Below are positions 8,114 through 15,272 of a stretch of 23,500 nucleotides of DNA, piece after piece (the stretch's first letter is position 1; each line of letters begins with the position of its first letter). A program made the translations under genes and the position numbers. The notes under the pieces were generated by a model, which did no database searches, was not told where the DNA came from, and saw nothing but the letters and a program-made list of their open reading frames with translations. Origin of the DNA: an uncultured Coriobacteriaceae bacterium (GTDB lineage Bacteria > Actinomycetota > Coriobacteriia > Coriobacteriales > UMGS124); assembly GCA_902783515.1 (NCBI GenBank), contig CACZRK010000033.1, forward strand, positions 1-23,500, given 5' to 3'.

Positions 8114-9841
8114 ATGGAACTCACGCGCAGGAACTTCGTCAAGGCAGCCGGCGCCACCGCAGGTGCCGTCATCGCAACCCAGGCCGCGACGGCGCTTGCC
8201 GCCGAGGGCAAGGCCACGAGCGCGAAGGCGGACGCCAAGGCGAGCGCCGCGGGCGACGCCGCTGCGTACGGCATCACGGGCGAGCCCACCACGAGCGACT
8301 ACGTCGACGCCGCCGCCGAGGGCAAGACGGGCACCATCATCGACTACACGAACGTCGTCGAGGAGGTCGGCGAGCCCGACGAGACCGAGACGCACGACCT
8401 CGTCGTCGTCGGCGCGGGCGGCACGGGCCTCGCGGCCGGCATCCAGGCGCTCGAGGACGGCCTGGACGTCGTCGTGCTGGAGAAGAAGGGTCTCGCCGGC
8501 GGCACCTTCCCGGGCTCCGAGGGCATGTTCGCGGTGAACTCGCACTGGCAGAAGGAGGCCGGCATCCAGATCGATCCCGACGAGATCATCGGCCGCCTCA
8601 TGACCTACCACCACTACGTGCCCGACCCCGAGCTCTACCACGTGTTCTTCAACAAGACGGCCGAGACGATCGACTGGCTTGAGAAGGAGGGCGTGGGCTT
8701 TCAGGAGGTCGTCGCGCTGGGCGAGTCCGACCCCACCTGGCACCTCTACGCCGGCGAGCGCACCAAGGGCCTGGGCGCCCAGTTCATGGTCAGCTTCATC
8801 GACCACGCCGAGAAGATCGGGCTGGACATCCGCTACGAGACGCCGGCCAAGGTCCTCGTGACCGACGCATCCGGCGCGGTGACCGGCGTGAAGGCCGTCG
8901 ACAAGGACGGCAAGGTCTGGCAGTTCAACGCCAAGGCCGTCATCATCGGCACCGGCGGCTATGCGAACAACATGAACATGATGGCTCAGCTCGCCGAGGT
9001 CGACCCGAACAAGATCTGCGCCGCCGGCTCCACGAGCGGCCGTGACGGCGACGGCATCCGCATGGCCCGCCACGCCGGCGCCATCATGGCCCCGGGCGCC
9101 GGCACCGCCGCCTGGTACGGTCCGATCCTCTACGGCACGACCTACGGCACGCCCGTCCAGGCCGCGACCTCGCTGCAGCCGGTGCTGTGGATCAACGAGA
9201 ACTGCCAGCGCTTCGTCGCCGAGGACATGTTCCACCGCAACTTCCCGTTCGCGGGCATGGCGCAGAAGAGCCAGAAGACCGTCTACACGATGCTGACCCA
9301 GAAGTTCCTGGACCAGTACGAGGCCGAGGGCGTGCAGCTGCAGGTCGGCGTGTACTGCGAGACGGGCAACCCGCTGCCCACCCTCAAGCAGGACCTGCAG
9401 GACCTCATCGACGGCGGCAACGAACACATCTGGGTCGCGGACACCGTCTCCGAGCTCGCCACGAAGGCCGGCCTTGACCCCGAGAAGCTCGCTCGGACGG
9501 TCGATGACTACAACGCGATGTGCGACGCCGGCCACGACACCCAGTTTGACAAGGCCGACGAGTTCATGATCCCGCTGAAGGACGAGGAGGGCCCGTACTA
9601 TCTCTTTGAGGTCCAGAACGGCTACTTCTGCACGGTCGGCGGCATCAAGATCACCACGAAGTGCGAGGCCATGAACCCCGACCGCCAGCCGATCCCTGGC
9701 CTGTACATGGGCGGCATGGACGCGGGCGGCTTCTATGGCGACGCCTACGACGCCGGCATCGCCGCCGGCTCCTGCGCCAGCTGGGCGATCAACTCCGGCC
9801 GCCTGGCCGAGGAGGCCGCGAAGGCGTTCATCGGGAGGTAG
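8114..9841 (+). CDS. Tat-exported FAD-dependent reductase (fumarate reductase/urocanate reductase-like flavoprotein)
   Basis: A 575-residue flavoprotein probably exported folded by the Tat system and reducing an organic acceptor outside the membrane. The Tat motif is TRRNFVKAAG at residues 4-13. The FAD dinucleotide-binding motif is VVGAGGTGLAAG at 98-109, and a second FAD contact region is near the C-terminus (IPGLYMGGMDAGG). The active-site region contains RFVAEDMFHR, like the fumarate-reductase capping region. The Arg-Leu-Gly-Gly segment that binds fumarate in classical enzymes is not seen; the corresponding region reads GGFYGDAYDAG. There is no FMN-binding domain or haem motif in the chain, so electrons must come from another protein. 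The start follows AAGGGGA. The substrate is unknown. Relatives in gut Coriobacteriia act on many dietary and host compounds. Confidence 0.88.
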   Translation: MELTRRNFVKAAGATAGAVIATQAATALAAEGKATSAKADAKASAAGDAAAYGITGEPTTSDYVDAAAEGKTGTIIDYTNVVEEVGEPDETETHDLVVVGAGGTGLAAGIQALEDGLDVVVLEKKGLAGGTFPGSEGMFAVNSHWQKEAGIQIDPDEIIGRLMTYHHYVPDPELYHVFFNKTAETIDWLEKEGVGFQEVVALGESDPTWHLYAGERTKGLGAQFMVSFIDHAEKIGLDIRYETPAKVLVTDASGAVTGVKAVDKDGKVWQFNAKAVIIGTGGYANNMNMMAQLAEVDPNKICAAGSTSGRDGDGIRMARHAGAIMAPGAGTAAWYGPILYGTTYGTPVQAATSLQPVLWINENCQRFVAEDMFHRNFPFAGMAQKSQKTVYTMLTQKFLDQYEAEGVQLQVGVYCETGNPLPTLKQDLQDLIDGGNEHIWVADTVSELATKAGLDPEKLARTVDDYNAMCDAGHDTQFDKADEFMIPLKDEEGPYYLFEVQNGYFCTVGGIKITTKCEAMNPDRQPIPGLYMGGMDAGGFYGDAYDAGIAAGSCASWAINSGRLAEEAAKAFIGR

Positions 9842-9876
9842 GCGTACGCGACCGCGGCAAGAGCCATCACGCAGCT

Positions 9877-9918
9877 GGAAGGGGCCCGCACGGCGCAACG
9901 CCTGACCGGGCCTCTTCC
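9877..9918 (+). terminator. hairpin after FAD reductase 1
   Basis: GGAAGGGGCCCG (9877-9888) pairs with CGGGCCTCTTCC (9907-9918), a 12-bp stem with one G-U pair and an 18-nt loop. It lies 35 bp after the reductase stop and before the convergent ATPase gene. The T tract is weak, so termination may be partly factor-dependent. Confidence 0.5.
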
Positions 9919-9993
9919 CGCTCTGTCAAACGAGCGGCACACGTCACGCAGCGCGCCACGACCCTCCCCCGGCGAGACCCCCGGCCGATCACG

Positions 9994-11280
9994 TCATCCC
10001 ATGATCCGGCGGCGGTGCAGGAAGAAGTCCGCGGCGCCGATGATCCGGATGCCGTCGACCTGCATCGGATACGAGCCCCTCATGACGACGACGGCCTTCG
10101 GGAACGCGTCGTCGATCCTGCGCAGCGGCGCCAGCTCGCGCTCGAGCGTCCGCTCGTCCGACATGTCCTCGGTCACCTGGACGTACGCCCGTGTGCCGTC
10201 ACGCGTCGCGACGAAGTCGACCTCTGCGTCGCGCAGATGCCCGACCCGCACGTCAAAGCCATCGTACACGAGCTGGGACCAGACCATATTCTCCAACGTG
10301 TGGCCGAGGTCCGTCCCGCGGTAGCCGTCCAGGTAGCTCCGCAGGCCCGTGTCGACGATGTAGTACTTGCCGCCCGTCTTGAGCAGCGCACGCCCCTTGA
10401 TGTCGTAACGCCGCACCTCGCAGAACAGATACGCCTCCTCGAGCGCGCCCAGGTAGGCGGACACGGTGTCGCGACTCGCCGTGACGCCGTCGTCGCGGAG
10501 GGTGCCCGCGATCCTGTTCATCGACGTCTCGCTGCCCACGATATCGGCCATGAAGGCGCAGACGCGCTCGAGCAGGGCGCGGTCCCCGAGCACGCGCCTG
10601 CCGCGCCGGCGCTCCCGCGTCAGGATGTCGCGCACGATCACGGTCTGGTAGAGGCTGCGGTAGTAGTCGCGATGCCGACGCTCGTCCGGCGCGGCAAGCG
10701 AGAGAAACGGCATCCCCCCGTACCGGCGGAACTCGTCCAGCATACGGTCGAGCGTCGCGAACCCGCCGTCGGCAAAGGTCGCGACGTCCGCGTTGCGATG
10801 CGCCGACGGGTACCAGGTCGCGCCACGAAAGTCGAGGTATTCCGCGAACGTGAGCGGCTGTACCCTGATCTCGACGTAACGCCCGGACAGCAGCGTGGCC
10901 AGCTCGCTCGAGAGCAAGAACGCGTTCGACCCCGTGACGTAGATGTCGCAGTCCATGTCGACGCGCAGCGAGTTGATGGCCTTCTCCCATCCGCTGACGT
11001 TCTGGAGCTCGTCAAAGAACAGGTAGGGTCGCTCGACGCCCTCCGTGCGCTCGCGCACGATCTGATAGAGGTCGCGGTAGTCTCCGATGCCGTCGAACTC
11101 CATCGACTCCATCTTGAATGTGACGAGGCGGCGCTCGGGCACGCCCTGCGCGGCAAGGTGCTCGCGCATCATGTCGAGCAGCGTCGACTTCCCGCAGCGG
11201 CGGACGCCCGTGACGACCTTGATCAGGTCCTGGTCCTGGAAGGCGACGAGCTCGTCGAGGTACTTCTGGCGAACGATCAT
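9994..11280 (-). CDS. AAA ATPase with C-terminal DUF4143-type domain
   Basis: A 428-residue P-loop ATPase of the widespread AAA_14/DUF4143 class, whose cellular role is not established. Walker A is GVRRCGKST (residues 25-33) and Walker B is YLFFDELQN (86-94). An arginine-rich central part follows, then a winged-helix-like segment and a C-terminal region whose DAEVDFVATRDG...YVQVTED pattern resembles a degenerate PD-(D/E)xK nuclease fold. The start is set at MIVRQKYLDE, which gives the usual family N-terminus and has GGGAG/GAGG upstream. The same frame stays open to 11640, but that extension translates the palindromic repeats at 11388-11463 and is not expected to be protein. It is divergent from the HipA-like kinase, which happens to have exactly the same length. 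Confidence 0.9.
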   Translation of the reverse strand: MIVRQKYLDELVAFQDQDLIKVVTGVRRCGKSTLLDMMREHLAAQGVPERRLVTFKMESMEFDGIGDYRDLYQIVRERTEGVERPYLFFDELQNVSGWEKAINSLRVDMDCDIYVTGSNAFLLSSELATLLSGRYVEIRVQPLTFAEYLDFRGATWYPSAHRNADVATFADGGFATLDRMLDEFRRYGGMPFLSLAAPDERRHRDYYRSLYQTVIVRDILTRERRRGRRVLGDRALLERVCAFMADIVGSETSMNRIAGTLRDDGVTASRDTVSAYLGALEEAYLFCEVRRYDIKGRALLKTGGKYYIVDTGLRSYLDGYRGTDLGHTLENMVWSQLVYDGFDVRVGHLRDAEVDFVATRDGTRAYVQVTEDMSDERTLERELAPLRRIDDAFPKAVVVMRGSYPMQVDGIRIIGAADFFLHRRRIMG

Positions 11281-11295
11281 GTCCTCACGCTCCCT

Positions 11296-11307
11296 GTCAA
11301 CGTTGAC
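11296..11307. promoter_or_regulatory. perfect 12-bp palindrome in the ATPase 5' leader
   Basis: GTCAACGTTGAC is its own reverse complement and starts 16 bp upstream of the ATPase start codon, next to the ribosome-binding site. It could be a small operator or a structure affecting translation; a chance occurrence is possible. Confidence 0.25.
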
Positions 11308-11387
11308 GGGCGTCACCTGGCACTGCGGTGTTGCTGTCGCGGTGGTGCCGACGACACGGTCAGGCAGTCGGCGTAGGTCTCGACGTT

Positions 11388-11463
11388 TATCCTCAAAACT
11401 TACGGCAACTGCAAATTCTGAGGATAGTATCCTCAAAACTTGCGACAGTTGCAAGTTTTGAGG
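11388..11463. repeat. two tandem 33-bp palindromes, 40-bp period, between ATPase and HipA-like genes
   Basis: Unit 2 (11431-11463) has perfect 13-bp arms, CCTCAAAACTTGC and GCAAGTTTTGAGG, around a 7-bp centre. Unit 1 (11391-11423) is a diverged copy with 10 of 13 arm positions paired. The junction TGAGGATA-G-TATCCTCA is itself palindromic. The element is AT-rich inside GC-rich DNA and occupies the shared 359-bp region between two divergent genes. On the minus strand TTGCAG and GATAAA, 17 bp apart, overlap unit 1 as a possible ATPase promoter, so binding here could block transcription. The rest of the 359-bp region shows no gene. Confidence 0.85.
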
Positions 11464-11549
11464 ACGTTCTGGAGCCCCTGAGGACGATCGCCTGCGACGT
11501 GGCACCCGCATTCCGGCACGCGTCGCGCAGGACGCCGATGCGTGCGAGG

Positions 11550-11555
11550 TACAAT
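11550..11555 (+). promoter_or_regulatory. candidate -10 box for the HipA-like gene
   Basis: TACAAT matches the TATAAT consensus in five of six positions and lies 84 bp before the chosen start codon. No good -35 element is seen at the usual distance, so this is tentative. Confidence 0.25.
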
Positions 11556-11639
11556 GCCGGCAGCCGGGGGCTTCTGAGCCCCTGCGGTCGCATCGATGAA
11601 AGCCATGCTCGCGCACGACGGATACAGGGATGCACAGCA

Positions 11640-12926
11640 ATGAGGTATGAGCTGCTCAACAAGGACGTCGTGACGCTCACGTTTGAGCTCGACGCGCTCT
11701 GCCGCGTTGTCGGCCAGCTGGAGCCCCTTGACCTCGCGTTCGCGCCGCCGTCCGTCGTCGGGCTGGACGGGACCGCGCGGGTGGACGACGTGGCCGCCTG
11801 GTGGTCGCGCAGGTCGATCCCCGCGACGAGACTGCACCTGGGCAGGCTTCTCGACGCGCTCGGGCTTGACTCCGCGAGTCCGCTCGCACTTCACAGCCTC
11901 GGGCTCTCCCTGTCCGACCGCTACTGGGTGCGGCCAGCGGGGTCCGGCCTCGCCTGGGCAGACGTGAACTTCTTCGACAACGACTTTGACGGTGCGCTGG
12001 GCACCCTCACGCTGAACCCCTGGGCATCGCCGGTCGCGGCCGACCTCGCGGTAACGTCCCTGATGAGCCCGGACTCGACGGTTGGCGGCGACGTCCCGAA
12101 GCGATGGGTGATCGACCAGGACGGCAGGCGGATCCTCGTCAAGGCGCCCTCGCGGCGATACGACCAGGACCCGTACAACGAGGTCGTCGCCTGCGCGCTG
12201 TATCGCCGTCTTATGGCGGACGCGGATTACGTCACCTACTGGCTGGTCGGCGACGCCGACGTCACCTGCTGCGCATGCCCGAACATGCTGGGCGAGGACG
12301 AGGAGCTCGTCAGCGCGGCCGACCTCATGAGGCGACACGGACGAGGCGGCGCGCCAACGTACCCAAACGTTCTGCGCGCGCTCGAGCAGGACAGCGGCCT
12401 GCCACCGCGCCACCTCGCCCAATGGCTCTCGCGGATGTTCTCCTGCGACTTCCTGCTCGCGAACTCCGACCGGCACCTCGGCAACTTCGGGCTCGTCCGC
12501 GACTGCGTCACGCTCGAGTACAGGCGCGTCGCACCGATCTTCGACTCGGGGTGCTCGCTGTGGTGCGACACCCGTCGCCTGGAGTCCCCAGGCGACTATC
12601 GGTACCATCCGAGACCGTTCCCGGGTCGGCCGTCGCAGGACCCCACGTCGCAGCTCCGCCTCTTCTCCGACTACGGGTGGCTTGACGCGGTCGCGTCGAC
12701 GACGCAGGACCTCGCGGCGTGGCAGGACGAGGCACGCGACGCGCTCGCGCTCGACCCGGACCTGCCCGCCGCGCGGCTTGACGCGATCATGCGCGGCGTT
12801 CGCGACAACGTCGCAGCGTTTCTCGCCCACGTCGAGCGATCGGCGCGACTCTGCCCGGCAACCGCCGTCGGCACCGGGGTCGTCCCGTCGTCGCGCGAGG
12901 GGGACGACGGGACGACCCGGCGGTGA
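11640..12926 (+). CDS. HipA-like serine/threonine kinase domain protein (stand-alone)
   Basis: A 428-residue protein with a HipA-type kinase fold. The likely ATP-binding lysine is in ILVKAPSR (K168), with a helix-C-like EVVACALYRRL around 181-191. The catalytic loop is NSDRHLGNFG (275-284) and the metal-binding DFG-like segment is PIFDSGCSLW (299-308). The N-terminal half carries the family-typical SLSDRYWVRP and DVNFFDNDF motifs instead of the classical HipA N-terminal domain. The start is set at MRYELLNKDVV, with a weak AGGGA upstream; the frame is open to 11328, but that stretch covers the palindromic repeats. No HipB-like HTH antitoxin gene is adjacent, so its partner is missing or unconventional. 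Its neighbour is the divergent AAA ATPase. Related proteins occur as toxins and as regulators on mobile elements. Confidence 0.85.
   Translation: MRYELLNKDVVTLTFELDALCRVVGQLEPLDLAFAPPSVVGLDGTARVDDVAAWWSRRSIPATRLHLGRLLDALGLDSASPLALHSLGLSLSDRYWVRPAGSGLAWADVNFFDNDFDGALGTLTLNPWASPVAADLAVTSLMSPDSTVGGDVPKRWVIDQDGRRILVKAPSRRYDQDPYNEVVACALYRRLMADADYVTYWLVGDADVTCCACPNMLGEDEELVSAADLMRRHGRGGAPTYPNVLRALEQDSGLPPRHLAQWLSRMFSCDFLLANSDRHLGNFGLVRDCVTLEYRRVAPIFDSGCSLWCDTRRLESPGDYRYHPRPFPGRPSQDPTSQLRLFSDYGWLDAVASTTQDLAAWQDEARDALALDPDLPAARLDAIMRGVRDNVAAFLAHVERSARLCPATAVGTGVVPSSREGDDGTTRR
12877..12918. terminator. long perfect hairpin spanning the end of the HipA-like gene
   Basis: Arms GGGTCGTCCCGTCGTC (12877-12892) and GACGACGGGACGACCC (12903-12918) are perfectly complementary over 16 bp, with a 10-nt loop. 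The structure lies in the last codons of the HipA-like gene, just before the convergent reductase gene. It has no T run, but the stem is strong enough to act as a bidirectional terminator or to protect the mRNA 3' end. It also encodes the unusual SSREGDDGTTRR tail. Confidence 0.6.
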
Positions 12927-12948
12927 GGGGAACCGCCGTCCCGGTGCG

Positions 12949-14991
12949 CTACCACTCCCCGCTCGCGAGCTTCTTCCCAAGCAGGTAGCCAAACGTGTCG
13001 CAGCAGCCGCCGAGGTTGATGCCGGGGCAGCGGTAGTCGTAGATGTCGCCGAACATGTCGCCGACGACCGTGCCCACGCCGTACAGGCCCGGGATCGGGT
13101 CGGAGTTCTCGTCACACACGTGCATCTGGATGTCCGTGTTGAGGCCACCGGTGATGCACAGCGTGTACGGCTCGTTCTTGATGCCGTAGAACGGGGGCTT
13201 CTTAACCGACAGCAGGAACCGCTTGTCCTTGTGGAACTCGTCATCCTCGCCGGTCTCGCAGAAGCCGTTGTAGCGCTCCACCTGCGCCAGAAACGCGTCG
13301 ACCGGCAGGCCGAGCCCCTCGGCGAGCTCCTCGAGCGTGTCGGCCTTCACCGCGTTCTCGGCCATGGACGCGTCAAAGCCCGCGTACTCGTCGGTCGTCG
13401 TCCAGTCGGTGTTCGGGTCAAAGAGGGCTGCGATCTGGTCGTAGACCGTCTGCGTGTCGCGGTCGGGACCGCCCACGCGGTCACCCTGCCACGGCGCCGA
13501 CGCGAACACCCAGTCGTCGTCCCAGATGAGGTAGGCGCAGCCGTCGGGCTGGACGCGCTCGGGGTAGGGGCTATAGCCGTACGTGCAGTTCTCGTTCGTG
13601 TAGCGGATGCCCTTCTTGTTCACGAGCAGGCCGGGGAACGTCGTGAGCGCGCCCTCGGCCCACCAGCGGCACGGCAAGACCTCGTCGCCCATCGTGGCGA
13701 GCATGGGCGCGTTGGGCGTGTACTTCTGCCACGCGGCGCCGATCCACATGGCCATCTTCAGGCCGCTGCCGTCATAGACGCCGCCGTTGCCGAAGGGCAG
13801 TGCCATCGGGCAGTACTTGGCCACCATGTCGCGATCGCGCGAGAAGTCGCCCGTGGCCAGGACCACGCCCTTGCTCGCGTTGAATCGCACATAGGCGCCG
13901 TCCTGCTTCGCGACGCAGCCTGTCACGCGTCCGGACTTGTCGCCCTCGCGGTCAAGCTGGACAGCGGTGGTGTTGAAGAAGTACCGCACGCCGGCCTTCT
14001 GCGATTCGTCCACGAGCGCCTCGATCGCAGGCTGCTGAGACGCGCCAGCGGCCTGGTTGTCCTTCGTCACGAAGGAGTGGGATACGTTCAACGTCGCAAG
14101 GGGGCCGCCGTTGTCCTGCTGGTTATTCTCGATGACGGTCGTAATGCCATAGGGCTCGAGCTTGTCCATGAGCCAGTTCATGGCCTCGCCGGACTTCTCG
14201 TAGATGAGCCACCACTTCTGCTGATCAAGTCGGAAGCTGTTCGCCGCGAAGATGGACTGGAAGATGGGCTCGATCTCCTCGCGGGTATAGTTCATGCCCA
14301 GTTCCTCGGTGAGGCGGGTGTTGAACGCCGCGTTGGAGCCGCCACGCGACACCGGGCCGGAACTGTCAGCAATAACGACGACGTCAGCGCCCTCCTCGAC
14401 GGCCGAGGTCGCGGTCACCACGCCGCTCATGCCCGCGCCGATGACGAGGATCTCGCAGTCCACGGTCTTCTCGATCAGGGCCTCGTCCACGGGATCAGGC
14501 GCGATCTCAAAGCTCCACTTCGCGTTGGCGAACGTGTCGGCGTCCAGCACGAGGGTACCCGAGCCGGTGTCGGCCGCGGCCGAGCCACCTGTGCCAGCGC
14601 CGGACGCCTGCTTCAGCGCCGAGGTGACTGCGTTCTTGATGGCCTTGGTCGTGATCGTCGCGCCTGAGACGCCGTCAATGTCGGCGGACTGGGCGTCCTC
14701 GATCTGCTTGGCGAAAGTTCCGTCCTCGATGGCCTCATAGCCACCGATTCCCTTCGTCTCCTTGTTCGGGCTGATGTCAGAGACGGCGATCGTGCCATCG
14801 GTGATCGTAATGGTCACGTTGATGTCGCCGCCCATGCCCGACCCGGTGCCGGTGTACGTCCCGTCCTCATAGACGGCCTTCTTGCCGCCGACCTCGTTGG
14901 CGAGCGCCGGCGCGGCGACTGCAGCCGCCCCCATCGCACCCATCGCGCCCGCTGCCTTGATGAAGCTTCTCCTGTTCATCTGCGTTCCCAT
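12949..14991 (-). CDS. Tat-exported FMN-domain/FAD-domain reductase (flavocytochrome c-like)
   Basis: A 680-residue two-domain flavoprotein. After a Tat signal (NRRSFIKAAG, residues 6-15) comes an FMN_bind domain (about 38-125) with the flavin-transferase target motif DGVSGAT (106-112), where the Thr would carry covalent FMN. A linker leads to a fumarate-reductase-type FAD domain beginning ILVIGAGMSGVVTA (181-194). It should receive electrons through the FMN and reduce an organic acceptor outside the membrane. The C-terminal FAD segment reads INLGGCCDTFG, without the Arg that binds fumarate, so the substrate is probably different. The start at MGTQMNRRSF follows GAGGAAGGG. The required ApbE flavin transferase is not in the window. 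It is divergent from the LuxR sensor, which probably controls it. Confidence 0.92.
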   Translation of the reverse strand: MGTQMNRRSFIKAAGAMGAMGAAAVAAPALANEVGGKKAVYEDGTYTGTGSGMGGDINVTITITDGTIAVSDISPNKETKGIGGYEAIEDGTFAKQIEDAQSADIDGVSGATITTKAIKNAVTSALKQASGAGTGGSAAADTGSGTLVLDADTFANAKWSFEIAPDPVDEALIEKTVDCEILVIGAGMSGVVTATSAVEEGADVVVIADSSGPVSRGGSNAAFNTRLTEELGMNYTREEIEPIFQSIFAANSFRLDQQKWWLIYEKSGEAMNWLMDKLEPYGITTVIENNQQDNGGPLATLNVSHSFVTKDNQAAGASQQPAIEALVDESQKAGVRYFFNTTAVQLDREGDKSGRVTGCVAKQDGAYVRFNASKGVVLATGDFSRDRDMVAKYCPMALPFGNGGVYDGSGLKMAMWIGAAWQKYTPNAPMLATMGDEVLPCRWWAEGALTTFPGLLVNKKGIRYTNENCTYGYSPYPERVQPDGCAYLIWDDDWVFASAPWQGDRVGGPDRDTQTVYDQIAALFDPNTDWTTTDEYAGFDASMAENAVKADTLEELAEGLGLPVDAFLAQVERYNGFCETGEDDEFHKDKRFLLSVKKPPFYGIKNEPYTLCITGGLNTDIQMHVCDENSDPIPGLYGVGTVVGDMFGDIYDYRCPGINLGGCCDTFGYLLGKKLASGEW

Positions 14992-15100
14992 GGCCAGTGC
15001 CCTTCCTCTTGGTTGCCGAAGCGTCGGCGATCGACCGCCCGTACGGCGGCATGTCCCCATGCACGGTAGAGGGAGGGTGAAGCCATTGCGTCACACAATG

Positions 15101-15130
15101 TGCCTGATTGGCATTCCGCGAGTTCAGGCA
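15101..15130. promoter_or_regulatory. inverted repeat in the reductase 2-luxR divergent region
   Basis: TGCCTGA (15101-15107) and TCAGGCA (15124-15130) form 7-bp arms around a 16-bp centre, near the middle of the 281-bp region between the two divergent start codons. The spacing would suit a dimeric regulator contacting two turns of DNA. No clear -35/-10 pair was found on either strand in the rest of this region. Confidence 0.3.
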
Positions 15131-15272
15131 TGGTGTTTGTCACCTTCGTATGGCGTCATCACCCATTTTGCGCCAGTCGTGCGAGCGCGCGGGTGTTACG
15201 TTTGGCAAGCCGACCGCGCACAGCGCATTCCCCGTGACGGAGGCGGCGAACAGACGAGGAGAGGAAGGTGTC

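Noticed and set aside
7385..9898. 837-codon minus-strand frame covering the reductase, promoter region and part of lysR
   Set aside because: Composition is typical of antisense shadow, and it crosses the divergent promoter region; the plus-strand reductase has Tat and FAD motifs.
11328..11639. N-terminal extension of the HipA-like gene (and the mirror extension of the ATPase gene)
   Set aside because: Both extensions are translations of the palindromic repeats and their surroundings; family-typical N-termini begin at 11640 and 11280.
12682..14667. 661-codon plus-strand frame opposite FAD reductase 2
   Set aside because: Shadow of the minus-strand gene, which carries Tat, FMN and FAD motifs.
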